A DNA stretch of 64,000 nucleotides from Gnetum montanum (GCA_015680685.1 MNCI01000651.1:358894-422893); one strand, 5' to 3'; shown: positions 11,831-23,541, numbered from the stretch's first letter. The notes: generated by a model from the letters alone, not told the origin. A program made the numbers and translations.

Positions 11831-12924
11831 TTTTAACCTTTTGGTATGTCAAAACTTTGAGAAAAATGAAGAACATAGAATTTTGTAAAATGTGATGTTT
11901 TATAGGGTTTAAGTTAGAAATGACATCCACAAAGAGATCTCAAAGTGGAGACTAAAAGGACTTAAGGAAACATGGATGAGTAAGAAAACTACAAATGAAA
12001 TGAAGATGCTTTAGTGATTTAGAGGAAGCTAAATCAATAAGAGGGAGGCTAAAGAACCAAAGTTCAAAACCTAAGAAGACATCTCCTAAAAGCAGAAGAT
12101 GTCCTGGCCAAATTCAAGAACATGCAAAGATGATGTCTCCCAAAAATAGAAGACATCTCCTTTCAAGAGAAGACATCTCCATAGAGACATTCCACATTTA
12201 TAAGAGATGACTCCCTAGAATGGAAGTTAATTTCAGAGAGACATCCCAATCTTGAAGGAGACATATACACTAGTGGTTATATAGTCATTGCACAAATTCT
12301 GAGGTGATTTTGAAAACTCTAAGGCTATAAGAATACTTCATTCTCTTGGAAAAAGTGCAAGCATTGAATATCAAATAGCAATCATTGTGTACTCTATTCT
12401 ATTATAGTTGTATTATCACATTAGTTGTTTGGCTTATTGTGAAACTGTACTTCATTGATTAAGGAACTTGTAAATTCAGTTACATTTTATGCTTGTAATT
12501 CTTTTTCTTTTCTTGCTACCCTGAGGGATTGGTGTGTTGCTTGTGAGAAGGCATATTAATTGAGCTTGTCAAGATCTTATGAGATTGAGTGTTTATGCAA
12601 TGTCAAAACACTCTAAAGCAAAGCTCAAATTGTAAAGTTTATGGAATCCTTGAAATCACATTCTAAGCTTGTTAGAACCTTATGGTGTTGAGTGGTTTCA
12701 TAGTGACAAAAAACACTAGTGTGGATCTCAGAGCTTGTATAGGGTATGGTTCCCTTCAAACCATATTTCAGAGAAACAAAGTCTAGAGGTGTTCAAGAAA
12801 TCTACCCTCTAAGTGGGGACTACCCAAGTTGGGAAACCACATTTAATTTCCATGTGGTTTTTATGGTGATTTAATTTTTCTTTGGAAAACTTATTCATCC
12901 ATCCTTCTAAGTTCTTGATGCTCA
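11831..12924 (+). repeat. 3' LTR of the plus-strand copia element
   Basis: About 1094 bp, starting TTTTAACCTTTTGGTATG (TG start mutated) and ending GATGCTCA. Octamer cluster at about 12075-12250. Clear full-length alignment with 6645-7752. Confidence 0.9.
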
Positions 12925-12929
12925 AACCC
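12925..12929. repeat. Target-site duplication, right copy
   Basis: AACCC follows the CA end of the 3' LTR and pairs with AACCT at 6640-6644. Confidence 0.6.
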
Positions 12930-14700
12930 AACATAGTCAAGATGGAATAAGTCTTTTCCCACTTATCAAGCTTACAATTGATACCATACACCCATGCCAT
13001 GTTTCCAAAACCTCGCTAGAGCTCTTGGAAACTCCAAAAATCCATTAAATCCATCAAAAGTTGATAAAAAATTAACCAAAACCTATGACTATGATGAAGG
13101 GGGCTTGTGACTATGCTAACCAAATGTAGTCATAAGGTTTCCAAGTGGGATTGACCATAGAAAGAAAAATAAAACTTTAAAACTTCATTCAAAAACCTCC
13201 ATACCTTCCTAGGACTCCTAGTGACCCTATATTATTAACAAATGAAGAAAAGAATCCATCAAAATGCATATCCCAAGAATGACTATGCTGATAATTGCAT
13301 GCCTAAGCTAGGCTAGTGTAGTCATCAATAGAATCCAATGTAGTCCATATGAAAGACCTCAAAATAAGTCATTTCCAAGTTAAATCAACTTTCCCAAAAT
13401 CTTAGAACCCTGTCAAATTGGAAATCAAGGTAAAAACTCATAAATTTTCATCCCAAAACACATTTTCCAATCCCAAGGACAATAGAAATTGCATGCCTTC
13501 ACTAGACTAGTGTAGTCACTATTGGAGCCCAATGTAGTCGACATGTGAGATTCTAAAATAGTCCATAAAGAACTCAAACTAACTTTTGGAAAATTATAGA
13601 ATCACATGGACCATTAAACTCACCAGTTGTCATTCCAAAACTATCAACTATGTAGTGAATCACATGCTTATGCAAGGCTAACGTATTCATTAGTAGAGCC
13701 CTGTGTAGTCCACATGGAAAATTGAAGAATAGGCTAGAAAATACTGAAATCAACTTTTAGAAAGACCTAGAACCTTGCAAAAGCCTATTGAGATAACAAA
13801 AACCTAGGGATCAAGCCAAAACTCATTAGTTTTCATCACAAACCTCTCAACTACACTGAGGATTACATGTCTATGTTAGGCCAGTAGAGTCAAGAGGTAT
13901 ATGCCCCTTACAAGACATAAGAAACCACTAGAACTAATAATTTGATGCCAAAACCATAGCTAGCAATAGTAGTAATCTTGGGAGTCCATTAGCATGGTTG
14001 AATAGTCATGGAAACTTACTTGAAATTAAAATTTTTGCATAACTACTTTGGGGAAGCTTGTAACTATGCTAGCCTAGCATAGTCTCAGTGTAGACATATT
14101 TTTTATCAAGGTTGACTCGCATCATACCACTCTAAATGACACAAAAATTGACTTGGGAAGTCCAAAACACTATTCAACTTCACCCAACTATAATTTCACT
14201 TTATTTCAATCATGGAAACATTAAACTCCACTCAACTATGCTAAAGCCATGCATGACTACATTAGCCTAGCATAGTCTAGTGGGAAATGCCATGAAAACC
14301 AATTTCATTACCCAGTTTCAACTTTGGATTGACAAATTTAGTCCTTACAAGAGCCTACACTATTCTAAGAAGTTGGTAGAGCACTAATTCAAATTGTGGA
14401 ATTCCATGAATTTTTGTGTTCCATGTGATTACATGGGGGCCTACCTTGACTATATTGGCCTAGCATAATTAGCAATGGAAACATCATTTTTAGCTTCTAA
14501 AAGATGAAAAAAGAGTCAAAATGTGTCAATCTTCAATCCCAACCCCCTGTGCTAGCTGTATGAACCATTAGGAGTTCAAAAGTAACCATGTTAAACCTAG
14601 GAAATTGTTCATCAATGCTGACTATGCTAAGGATTATATGACTATGTTGGTCCAACATAGTTACTAGTAGAGCCCAACGTAGTCACTAGAAAAAGTGTTA
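12925..14700. repeat. 193-bp tandem repeat array, right part
   Basis: A core of the form CTATGCTAG..CTAGCATAGTC recurs with its end at about 12938, 13130, 13323, 13517, 13688, 13891, 14084, 14277, 14469 and 14662. Most intervals are 192-194 bp; two are 171 and 203. A second block, 'GAGCCCAATGTAGTCCACATGG', follows the core in several units. Units are heavily diverged. The core at 14063-14083 is an inverted repeat with perfect 10-base arms and a single central base. The array is broken by the copia element and abuts the Tat element. Confidence 0.85.
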
Positions 14701-15484
14701 GTTTTACCTTGAAGAAACCCTAAAACAACCTCCTCATGTGCTGAGACTTCTGTATTAGCCCTATAACCTCATACCATGGCCCTCTAAGACCTAAAACTAG
14801 CAAAATCTAACTCTTTTTAACCAATATTAACTATCTTTTATCACATGTATTCCACTATGATTTATTTGATCTTGTTTCATGGTGTTTTGATCTATTTTGA
14901 CCTTGTTGAACTTCACAATCCTTAGTTGACTTAATTTAGTTTCTACATAACTTTATTTTCATCATATTTTCCTTATTCTCCTTATTATGGCCTCTATTGA
15001 CCTTTGTTAGCCTTTGGTTGGTGTTAGGTGATGGGGTTTGACCATTCTTAACCATCATTTGATACCATGTATCTATGGTCTACCAAGGTCTTAAACAGAT
15101 AACATGGCCTACCAAGGGCTTAAACTAGTAACATGGCCTGCTAAGGCCTAAAACTAGAAAACGTGTAACCTTAATTGACTATTTTTGTCCTTATTTTTCA
15201 TACTTACATTATTCTTCAACTTTTTTTGACCTTTCTTGACCTTTATGTAGCCTTTGTTCTATTCTATCTATCTTCACCTACCTCTTATAGCCTTGGTTGA
15301 CCTTGTTTGCATTTTTTTTGTCATTGAAGTAGCATGTGTTTGCATAGTTACTAAGATATTTTATAGCATTTAGGCATTATTTATTGATTTTACCTAGGTG
15401 CAACTTAATGTGCTTCTAGTTGACATGTAGGACTGCAATATGGATACCTAGAGGAAAATTAGTTTGCATTTGAGCTTAAGTGTG
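14701..15484 (+). other. Non-coding leader upstream of Tat pol
   Basis: T-rich sequence with many TTGACCTT words but no gag or LTR boundary that I can recognise. A three-copy 29-bp repeat lies at 15074-15160. Tat elements should have gag here, so gag is deleted, too decayed to see, or displaced by the tandem array. Confidence 0.5.
15074..15160 (+). repeat. 29-bp tandem repeat, three copies
   Basis: Units at 15074-15102, 15103-15131 and 15132-15160 share CATGGCCTACCAAGG. A lone related unit lies near 14777. Confidence 0.85.
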
Positions 15485-16660
15485 CCTCACAGTGATGTCG
15501 AATGATCTATTAATCCTAACTACCTAGATCTTGATCCAAAGAGTCTCATCAACTACATAGCTTTTGTAGGAAAATTTTGAATGGCCAAAAAACCTATTTT
15601 AAACCCTTAACCTTGAAGTTGGTGACATTACTGAAGACTCTCTAGTTGAGATTCTTGTTATGACACATGGTGGTGAGGAGAAAACATTGAAACTAAGTTT
15701 CTTACTAGAATCTCAATAGGCTCAAGAGATTACCAAGGTCCTGCAAGATAACATTAAGTTCTTGGCCTAGTCATATGAGGATATGCTAGTTCTAGAGCCA
15801 TGTTTAGTCCAACATAACATCATACTTGATCCTAACATTAGACCAGTTAAGCAAAATGTTCATAACATTAGACTTGATTTGGCCCTAGTAGTTCATGATG
15901 AAATCACAAAACTATACCAAACTAGTATCACCAAACCTATTGATTACATGGAATGGATGTCCAACATAGTGGTAGTCCCTAAGAAAAATAGGACTATCTA
16001 GATTTGCATCAATTTCCAATATCTAAATAAGGAAACTATCAAGAATGATTTCCCTTTGCTTAGTTTTGATCAACTTATTGATACTACAATTGGGCATGCC
16101 TTATTATCCTTTATGGATGGGTTCTCTGGATACAACCAAATTAGGATTAACCCAAAACATCAACTTAGTAAACCTTAATGATCCCTTCTTTTATAATATA
16201 ATGTCCTTTGGCCTAAAGAATGTAGGAGCAACCTACCAAAGAGTGATGATGTATATCTTTAGTGATTATATGCTAGGACTCCTCAATGACTATGTAGATG
16301 ATATAGCCATTAAGTCCAAAGTGTTCAATGACCATACACATGACCTTGACCTTGTGTGAAAATGATGTGTCATGTATGAGCTTACGATTAATCCCAAAAA
16401 GTATGTCTTTGGTGTTAAAACTAGTAAGATGCTTGGCTTTGTAGTATCTAAAGTAGGAATATGTGTTGATCTTAATAAGGTTAAGGTCATATCCAACTTG
16501 GCAGCACCAACTAACCTTAAGGATATTTAGGAATTGCAAGGTATATTATAATTTATTTGTAGGTTTATTGTTAGGCTTATGGATAAGTTACAGCCCATGC
16601 AATACATGCTTAAGAAAGGAGTTCACTACAAGTGAACAGCTCAATGCCAAGAAGTCTTTG
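15485..16660 (+). pseudogene. Tat-type Ty3/gypsy reverse transcriptase relic
   Basis: A linker with YEDMLVLEPCLVQHNI leads into the reverse transcriptase. Visible motifs are DPNIRPVKQNVHNI, ITKPIDYMEWMSNIVVVPKK, SFMDGFSGYNQIRI and MSFGLKNVGATYQRVMM, then the catalytic YVDDI at 16291-16305, which is intact. The M-P-F-G-L-K-N-A-G-A-T-Y-Q-R style and the long D-linker identify the Tat/Ogre branch rather than chromoviruses. Stops near 16001 and 16178 and two frameshifts break it. The domain copies element RNA into DNA in active relatives. The second half of this pol lies beyond the nested copia element, at 24623-25521. Confidence 0.88.
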
Positions 16661-17060
16661 AAAATATTAAGCAAGAGTTGGCACAACTACCAATAGTCTA
16701 TCCTCTGCAAGAGGATAAAAAATTTTACATCTACTTTATTATCTCTGATACATCTATTACCTTTCTACACTATCAGAACCAAGATGATGGAGTAGAGTTA
16801 CTTGTATACTACTTAAGCCATGCATTAGTTGCTCATAAAACCTAATACATTGAAGTAGAGAAGTATTGTCTAGGACTAGTCTTCATATTGAAGAAGTGAA
16901 GACACTACCTCTATAGGAGCCAAGTTAACATCATTTGCAAAGATAATGTACTTAGATCCATAATGATCAATAGCTACAAAAGTAGTCATATAGCATGTTG
17001 GAAAGTCATAATAGTTGAGGTTGACCTTATTATGTCTCTCAAGCTTCAACAATAGATTAG
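16661..17060 (+). pseudogene. Tat first RNase H relic
   Basis: After the thumb (LPIVYPLQEDKKFYIYFI) the frame gives LLVYYLSHALVAHKT and YIEVEKYCLGLVFILKK, then HYLYRSQVNIICKDN. This matches the RNase H that follows reverse transcriptase in all Ty3/gypsy elements (usual words Y-x-S-x-x-L and E-K-x-x-L-A-L-V). Three stops interrupt it. It would remove the RNA strand during reverse transcription. Confidence 0.8.
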
Positions 17061-17078
17061 GTTATAGCCACACAACTC

Positions 17079-17510
17079 ATGGTTTCACCAATAGAAGATC
17101 ATGTGACCATAGACCCTGAGTTCCCTAACAAACATATTAACATTATTAGCATTATACCTGAGGGCTATCAGGAGGTCATGCACTTTGATGGAGCTTCGAA
17201 TGCCCATGGGACCAATGGTACTACCATCATAACCTTTCCATCTAGTGAAATCCAATCCTTCTCCTATCATTTTGAATTGCCATGTACTAATAATGTAGCC
17301 GATTATGAGGGTTTGATTAAGGTAATGATGGTGGGTCATGACCTGGGAGTAAAATGTTTAATGATCAAAGTTGATTCATAACTTGTGGTCAACGAAGTTA
17401 TCGAGGTTCATGCATGTAAAGCCAAACATTTGCAATCTTACTGTGACCTAGGAAAGAAATTAATGTAACAATTTACAAACACTGATATTCAAGATGTACC
17501 CTAAAATGAG
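17079..17510 (+). pseudogene. Tat additional RNase H (aRH) relic
   Basis: A second RNase H follows the first. It opens with VMHFDGASNAHG, where FDGA is the usual start with the first catalytic Asp. NNVADYEGLIKVMMVGHDLGVK corresponds to 'N-N-x-A-E-Y-E-A-L' and has Asp in place of the catalytic Glu. It then gives IKVDS followed by a stop and LVVNEVI. A second, archaeal-like RNase H between the first RNase H and integrase is the known hallmark of the Tat lineage. The clearest open stretch is 17079-17381. Confidence 0.85.
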
Positions 17511-17599
17511 AACACCATAACCAATGCCATCATGATGCTAGCCCTTAGTGTGATACTAGATGTGTTTAGTAAGTTACCCTCCTTAACCATGGACTATGC

Positions 17600-18021
17600 T
17601 ATTCCATCATTAAAAGAACTAAGGATACATTTGTATCTGTAGTGCATACTGTTTCTATAAAAGAGTGGTATGATGATATCAAGTTTTACCTTATGCATGA
17701 TGAAGCTTCACAAGGCCTAATTATTTCTTAAAAGGATGTTGTATGTAAATGATCAAAATAGTATGTCATCATAGACAATAACACATAATGTCAATGATCC
17801 TATGATGGAATATTGTTAGTATTCTTGGTCAAAATCAAAGCCCACACATTCATAGAGTAGGTTCATGATGGTGTATGTGGGGAAAATATAGGACCTAGAG
17901 GCATGGCCACCAAGATTAGATGGCTAGGTTATTATTGGTCCTATATGGAAAGTGATTGTCTATAGAAGGTTAAAACTTGTGACACTTGCCAATAGCATAG
18001 TAACCTTATACATGTACCATC
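17600..18021 (+). pseudogene. Tat integrase zinc domain, left half of split gene
   Basis: Frames give the pre-integrase region, then residues matching the HHCC zinc finger. Its cysteine pair reads VTCDTC-like in the frame TCDTCQ at about 17970-17992. Coding stops at 18021, where the nested minus-strand copia element begins, and resumes in the same frame at 24628 if one copy of the 5-bp duplication is counted. Several stops and frameshifts upstream show that this pol was decaying. Confidence 0.75.
18017..18021. repeat. Target-site duplication of nested copia, left copy
   Basis: CCATC pairs with CCTCC at 24623-24627, only three of five bases. The assignment is supported because removing the element plus one 5-bp copy keeps the integrase frame open across the junction. 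Confidence 0.5.
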
Positions 18022-19114
18022 TAAGGATTGAAAACATAGAAATGGGGGTGAATATGTTCCCCAAAAAAAATTTAAAAGCCATAAAAACCACAAAATTTAA
18101 CATGATTCTTCAACTTGGATAGTCCACACTTGGAGGGTAGATTCCTTGCACATATTTGGATTTTTTTTCTCTAAAATGTGATTTGAAGGATACCACATCC
18201 TGTAAAAGCTTTAAGCTCTACTTCTTAGTGTTTCATCACTAAAAAGCTACTCAATCCCACAAGGTTCCAATAAGCTTAGAAAGTGGTTTCAAGAATTCCA
18301 TAACCTTTACAAATTACACTCCACTCCAAAGTATTTTGACGTTGCACAAACACTTAATCCCATAAGATCCCAACAAGCTCAATTACAATGGCTTCTTACA
18401 AGAAGCACATCAACCCTAGCAAGGTAACAAGAGAGAATCAAAAACATAAGAATAGAATGTAACTCAACTTATAGGTCCTTATACTTTAAAGCACAATTCA
18501 ACAACCAATAAGGCAAATGATTTTACAAATAAAGTACATAAGTACAATACATAATGATTGCTTCGATAGTGACAATTTATGCATAAAAATTTTACAACAC
18601 CCAAGAGAATGAAGTCTTCTTATAGCCTTGTAGTTTTTGAAAACACCTCAAAGTTCATGCAATGGCTATCTACTAGCTAGTGTGAACGTCTCCTTGTAGA
18701 TTGGAACATCTATCTAAAATAGGCTTCCATTTTGGGGAGATGTCTCTTAAAGTGGGACATCTCTATAGAGATGACTCTATGGAGATGTCTTCTTTAAAAA
18801 TGAAACATCTTCTATTTTTGGAAAACATCTCTTAGTCAACTGCACTTCAGCCAAGACATCTTTTGCTTTTAGGAGACATCTTCTTAACTTTTAAACCTTG
18901 GTTCCCAAAGCTTCCTGTTAATCACTAGAGAATTTTCTTTTAGCTTTATGTCTTCTTACTCATCCATGCTCCCTTTCATCCTTATATTCTCCACTTTAAC
19001 ATCTCTTTATAGATGTTATTCTTTGAGCTCTTCTTCATGCCTTGCAAAAGCATCACATTCCACAAGATTCTATGTTCATTTTTCTTAAGGTTTTGACATA
19101 CTAAAAGGTCAATA
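18022..19114 (-). repeat. 3' LTR of the pol-less copia element
   Basis: On the minus strand it starts TATTGACC (TG mutated to TA) and ends AATCCTTA. Octamer cluster at about 18690-18885. The polypurine tract lies directly to its right. Confidence 0.88.
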
Positions 19115-19131
19115 ATCTTCTCCTTTTTAGT
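19115..19131 (-). other. Polypurine tract of the pol-less copia element
   Basis: The minus strand reads ACTAAAAAGGAGAAGAT directly before the 3' LTR. Confidence 0.75.
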
Positions 19132-19619
19132 GATGTCCAAAAGATAATAAAATGGATGAGTCAATAAACAAATAAACAATGATAGTAATCATTAAAAAAT
19201 ATTAAAACATATAAATTTCAATGAGAACCAAGATTACAACTAGGATAATGGCTATAAAGCTCAAGGTGTAGGGTAGATATTATGTATAATCAAAAAAGAA
19301 ACTCAAATAATCAAATGATTCTAAATAAAGGAAAAACCTATCTCCACAAAAAGAGTGCACCATAAATAGATATCCAAGAAGCACCATATGTCGATAGCAC
19401 AAACTATTCATACAAGCTATCCACAAATTATTCATCCACAAACTATCCATGTAATACAACTACTAATACATCCTCAACATGTACAAAGACTACATATGTG
19501 TAAGTCCACATCAAAAAAATCATATGTGTACATCATCAAACTATCCATATATATCAAAAACTCTCTCCCCCTTTTTGGACATTAATAAAAAGGAAAGATA
19601 ATCCAAGAACTCTATCGAC

Positions 19620-21250
19620 TCACCTCTATAACATCATTGAACTCTTCATCATTTGAAGTAGCAAAAGCTCTAGAAGGTTTGTATATCTCCTTCTCATCAT
19701 CATTGTTGCTCATACCAGTGTTGCAAGTGTGGTACTGAACATGATCATCTAAAGAATGGATTTGAATAGAAGCCCTTTATAGATAAAAATTCATGCAAAA
19801 TAGAGATAAATTTGGTGGATCTAGCTGACCTATAGGCTATTGAGAAGTTGAAGAAGCTTCCTTCCTCTAATAGGTGATAGCATCATCAAGCCTTCATTTG
19901 GATGATGTACCAAAAGTACTCTCCATAGCCTATTGCTCAAATGAACTAGAAGCATCATCCTAATAAACATTGGTGCGAAGCTGCATGGTAATAGAATGCT
20001 CTCACTGGACATGTGCTAGTGGTGCATCAAGCTCCTCAAACTTAGACTCATTTCCTAAGTCATAGGCCTAGGAGGGTCCAATTGTTGTAGAGTGCCTTAG
20101 TGGAGTAGGAATGTCCTCCTCACCATTTGAGATGAGAGGAGTGATGATCTTATCAAAATACTACCCATTAAGAGGAAGTGCATCTCTAGCAGTGTCCATT
20201 CTCTTACACAAGTAAGAAAGATTCCTACCAATTATCCCAAAAGTAGTAGAAAATATCCATAGTAGCTTCTTCAAGGAAGATCTTACCTATCCATTAGAAG
20301 ATTTGGACCTTCTTAATTGAGGAAAGGCCTTAGATGATGATGTTCCTCTCTTCCTCTATGATGTAGATGGCATGGTGTTAGGTCCCACTTCATTTGCATG
20401 GAAGGATCTTCTCTTCTCTACATACTTCCCAAGGCTCCTCTTGCCTTTGAGCAAAGGAATCTCTAAAATGAACACACCTCTATGAATAAGTAGTAGACTA
20501 ATGATGTGAGGAGTTCCAAAAATCCTCTATTTGGTGAACATGTTCAATATGTCATAGTAGAGAGTATGGCCCAAGTCTAGTGGTTGTTCTATAAGTAGGA
20601 ATTATATAATAAAAGCTTGGGTGGCAATAGATAGTTATAGCTTCCCCTTTTTACAATAATGTTATATAGAATGATAAGGGACCAAGTGGAAGCATCTATA
20701 GACATCTTATTCCTATAAACTCTACCTTTACCAAAATACATTGACTCTCAAAATAAGGAATCACAAAACTCATCATCTGTGACAAGAATTATGCCATTTG
20801 AAAATATATCATTCATAGAATGAATGGAAGCCCAAAAAACATCAATACTAAAAATCCTAGGTAGGTGCATTTACTACTTGGGAAGATACATCAATCACTA
20901 AACCCCCAAACATAGTAGTAAATGTTCCAAAAATAGCATCAGTAATCACAATATTACAATAAAATTCTATCAAAATAAATTTAAAAACCAAGAAATCCAT
21001 ATTAATGAAAGCATTCTAGTTTAAAACATGAAAATAACTCATAAAATCTTGTTGCCTATGCAAAGGAAGAAACAAAGAATACTCAAAAATGATATTGGTG
21101 GCTCAAGTTACTTCTAACTAGTGTTGGATGTTCATAGATCTAAACTAAGGGTTGTATGAACTTGGAATGCCTCACCTTGATCTCTTGTTTTGGGGTGCCT
21201 CTTAAGTTCCAACTTTCTTTTAGGCGATTGTTGCTCAAATTGTTGTCACT
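19620..21250 (-). pseudogene. Uncharacterised accessory frame replacing pol
   Basis: Read on the minus strand, in the same direction as gag, frames with scattered stops give NMDFLVFKFILIEFYC and GTFTTMFGGLVIDVSS (about 20.9-21.0 kb). ILNMFTK and RIFGTPHIISLLLIHRGVF follow (about 20.5 kb), then a basic stretch LLKGKRSLGKYVEKRRSF and a Ser/Arg-rich and then acidic tail (about 19.62-20.4 kb). The pattern 'short hydrophobic helix, then P-H-L-I-x-x-L-L' resembles the family called putative plant transposon protein. Function is unknown. It occupies the place of pol, and no stretch resembles protease, integrase or reverse transcriptase. Assignment to the family is tentative. Confidence 0.5.
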
Positions 21251-21339
21251 GGTGGTGCCTTGGTCATCTTCTTGTGGTCATATTTGATGAAAATGATCAA
21301 AAACAGAACTTGCATTTTTTATAAACATGTCAAATGAGC

Positions 21340-21565
21340 ATTTTTTACAAGAAAGAAGACTCCTTTGGAAGATAGACGTCTTGTCCATGGTTAAAAATCA
21401 TGTAGATGTATCCTTTTTAGAGTAGATGTCTCTACAATGCTAAAGGCAATGATAGGAATATGTCTCATTTTAGGGGTAGACATCTCCATATAGAAGTCTC
21501 CTTTTGGGAGAAGACATATCCTAGAAGAAATATTTAGAAAGAAGTCTCTTCTAGAAGAGGCTCAA
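21340..21565 (-). repeat. Internal octamer-rich segment
   Basis: Between gag and the accessory frame lies a block with at least six AGATGTCT/AGACATCT-like words and near variants (AGAAGTCTCC, AGACATATCC). It matches the octamer clusters of the LTRs in style and density but lies inside the element. It may be a fragment of LTR captured internally. Confidence 0.55.
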
Positions 21566-21947
21566 TAGGATGATGTTTAGAGAAGGCTACCAAGGATTAT
21601 AGTCTTAAGATATACACAAAATAAATCAAACACTTACCTTTCTTTACCTTTCTTTCTAAAGTGAATGAAGATGCCTAGTATGCTAGAGAATGAGATTCCT
21701 CTTTTGAGATTTATCTTCTTACATAAACTTTCTAAATTTCCAAGGCTTGTCTTCCCCTCACAAACTTGGTGTAGAGAGTCTCTTGGTTCCCATGTTCTTT
21801 CCTTCTCCATTCTTTCTTAACACCCTTATCCTTTTGAGTTGTCTAATTCTTCCTATGGTCCTACATAGTTTTCTTTCTCAATATGTTTTGGTAAGACCAA
21901 GAAGTCTCATGGTATGTTCAAATATTCATATGAAAAAACATTAAATC

Positions 21948-23488
21948 TCTCTTCCATTTTTTATGTCCAAATTTATGACAATAATAACATCTCACCTTCC
22001 TATAGTAGTTAAATTGATCATACCTTGGAGCTACTCTTGGTTGAGATGTAGAGCCTTATGATTCTTCATTCTTGGAGTAACCTTTGGTTGAGATGAAGGT
22101 AGTGTAGGCGATTCATCTTATGTACAACATCCTAGCCCACTCTTATCATGTGGACATCTTCTTTGTCCTCAAATCATCTCAAGGGATTTTTTCCTTTTAA
22201 GCAACCTTTCATTCACAAGTTTTACATCTACAAGCTCTTCCTTCATCTACTCACAAGACTTGGTTAGTTTTTTATTCTTATCCATAATGTCTAAGATTTC
22301 TATTGTGAAGTCTAAAATCTTTGAATTTAAGAAAAAAATGTTTTGATCCTTAATCTTTACTTGTTTACTCACCTTTGTGTAAAGATTTTGAAAAGATAAA
22401 AGCTCATTACATAAAAGTTCATACCTTTCTTCTTCATTTTCAAATTCATCATCTATGGTGTCGGCATCATCATCTATAACAACCATACATATGATGTGTG
22501 AGTATTTTGCATCATTTATCACCTCTTCTTCACTTTGTTATTTATTATCTTAACTTGTGTAGAAGTTATTCTTTCTTGGTTCATTACTAGAACATTCGAA
22601 GGCCTCATGGCCTTTTCCACTACAAATCAAACATTCTATAGAAGAAGAATCAAAACTAGAACTTGAAAAATTTTTACCTCCTTCTTTAAGTTTGAATTGA
22701 TTGGTTCTCTACTAACTAGAGCTCTTATTTCTTTTTTCAATAAGCCTCTACAACCTTCTTGAGAGAAGAGTTATTTCTTCTTCACTACCCTCATCTTTCT
22801 CATTAGGTTCCCTTTCCTTGGAGGTAGATTTTAGACCAATGGATTTTTCTTTGGTTATCCTTTTTCTTATGAGGTTCATTTCATAAGCAACAAAAGCACT
22901 TTGAAGCTCTTCAAATTTTAGAATAGAGAAATCTTTAATTTCCTCCATGACAATAACCTTTGGTCTAAACTTCGATTGGAGAGTTCTAATCATTTTTATT
23001 ATGACATTGCTTTTAGGAAAATATTTACCAATACCTCTAATAGCCACAAAAAGATCATTTACTCTAGAGAAATAATCTTTTATTTTTTTCATGTTCCCTC
23101 ATTTTGAGCTTGTCTTACTAACTTTGTAAGACTAATAGTTTAGATTACTTAACTATTGATGTTCCCTAATATGTAGCCTCTAAAGTTTCCAAAATTTCTT
23201 TGGCCATTTTACCTCTAGCTTCTTTGTTAAATTTAGGTTTATTCAATGCACAATAGAAATATTTTTTTTCTTTTTAATTAAACATGAACTTATCTTTTTC
23301 TTCTTGCATCCATTTTCTCTAGGTTTTATAGTATTTGTTGTGCTATTGATGGGTAGTGTGTAGCCTTCAAGGATGGACTCCCATACTTCAAACTCCATGG
23401 ACTCAAAGAAGCCTTTCATTCTTTCCATCTAATAGGAAAAGTCAAACCCATTAAACATAAGTGGATTTATGTAAGATGTCCCTTCCAT
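21948..23488 (-). pseudogene. Copia gag, nearly complete but broken
   Basis: The ATG at 23486-23488 lies about 40 bases inside the primer site and opens MEGTSYINPLMFNGFDFSY. The next codon, normally Trp, is a stop (TAG). The frame continues with FFESMEFEVWESILEGYTLP. The capsid-like UBN2 region (22748-23092) includes YFSRVNDLFVAIRGIGKYF and FRPKVIVMEEIKDFSILKFEELQ. A CCHC knuckle, CLICSGKGHEAFEC, is perfect at 22592-22633. A coiled-coil-like acidic region (22247-22522) follows, then a second knuckle CYYCHKFGHKKW with its last Cys lost (21948-21989). Gag would form the particle that carries element RNA. Confidence 0.85.
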
Positions 23489-23524
23489 ATTTTATTCTTG
23501 AATTTGATGATAAACAAAGATTAC

Positions 23525-23541
23525 TAGGCTTTGATACCACT
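23525..23541 (-). other. Primer-binding site of the pol-less copia element
   Basis: The minus strand reads GTGGTATCAAAGCC next to the LTR end, one base away from the standard TGGTATCAGAGCC. This is the best preserved primer site in the window. Confidence 0.85.

Larger units (their letters stand above)
6645..12924 (+). mobile_element. Copia element with complete ends and pol relics
   Basis: This 6.28-kb element has two LTRs of about 1.1 kb, a primer site, a polypurine tract, and near-matching 5-bp target duplications. Internally it runs truncated gag, protease, integrase, reverse transcriptase and RNase H, the Ty1/copia order with integrase before reverse transcriptase. All parts carry stops and frameshifts. 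The gag N-terminus is missing: only about 540 bases separate the primer site from the zinc-knuckle relic, against about 1.5 kb of gag in the related element at 18022-24622. It interrupts the 193-bp tandem array. It is inactive, and is probably a relative of the autonomous partner of the pol-less element. Confidence 0.92.

Noticed and set aside
13081-14700. CRISPR-like array (regularly spaced short palindromic cores)
   Set aside because: Spacing of 193 bp and homologous intervening sequence show ordinary tandem repeats in plant nuclear DNA, not repeat-spacer structure.
16273-16539. Minus-strand frames of 68-88 codons opposite the Tat reverse transcriptase
   Set aside because: They are the reverse reading of the YVDDI region, and the plus strand is clearly the coding one.
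17085-17339. 84-codon minus-strand frame
   Set aside because: Opposite the additional RNase H domain, whose motifs lie on the plus strand.
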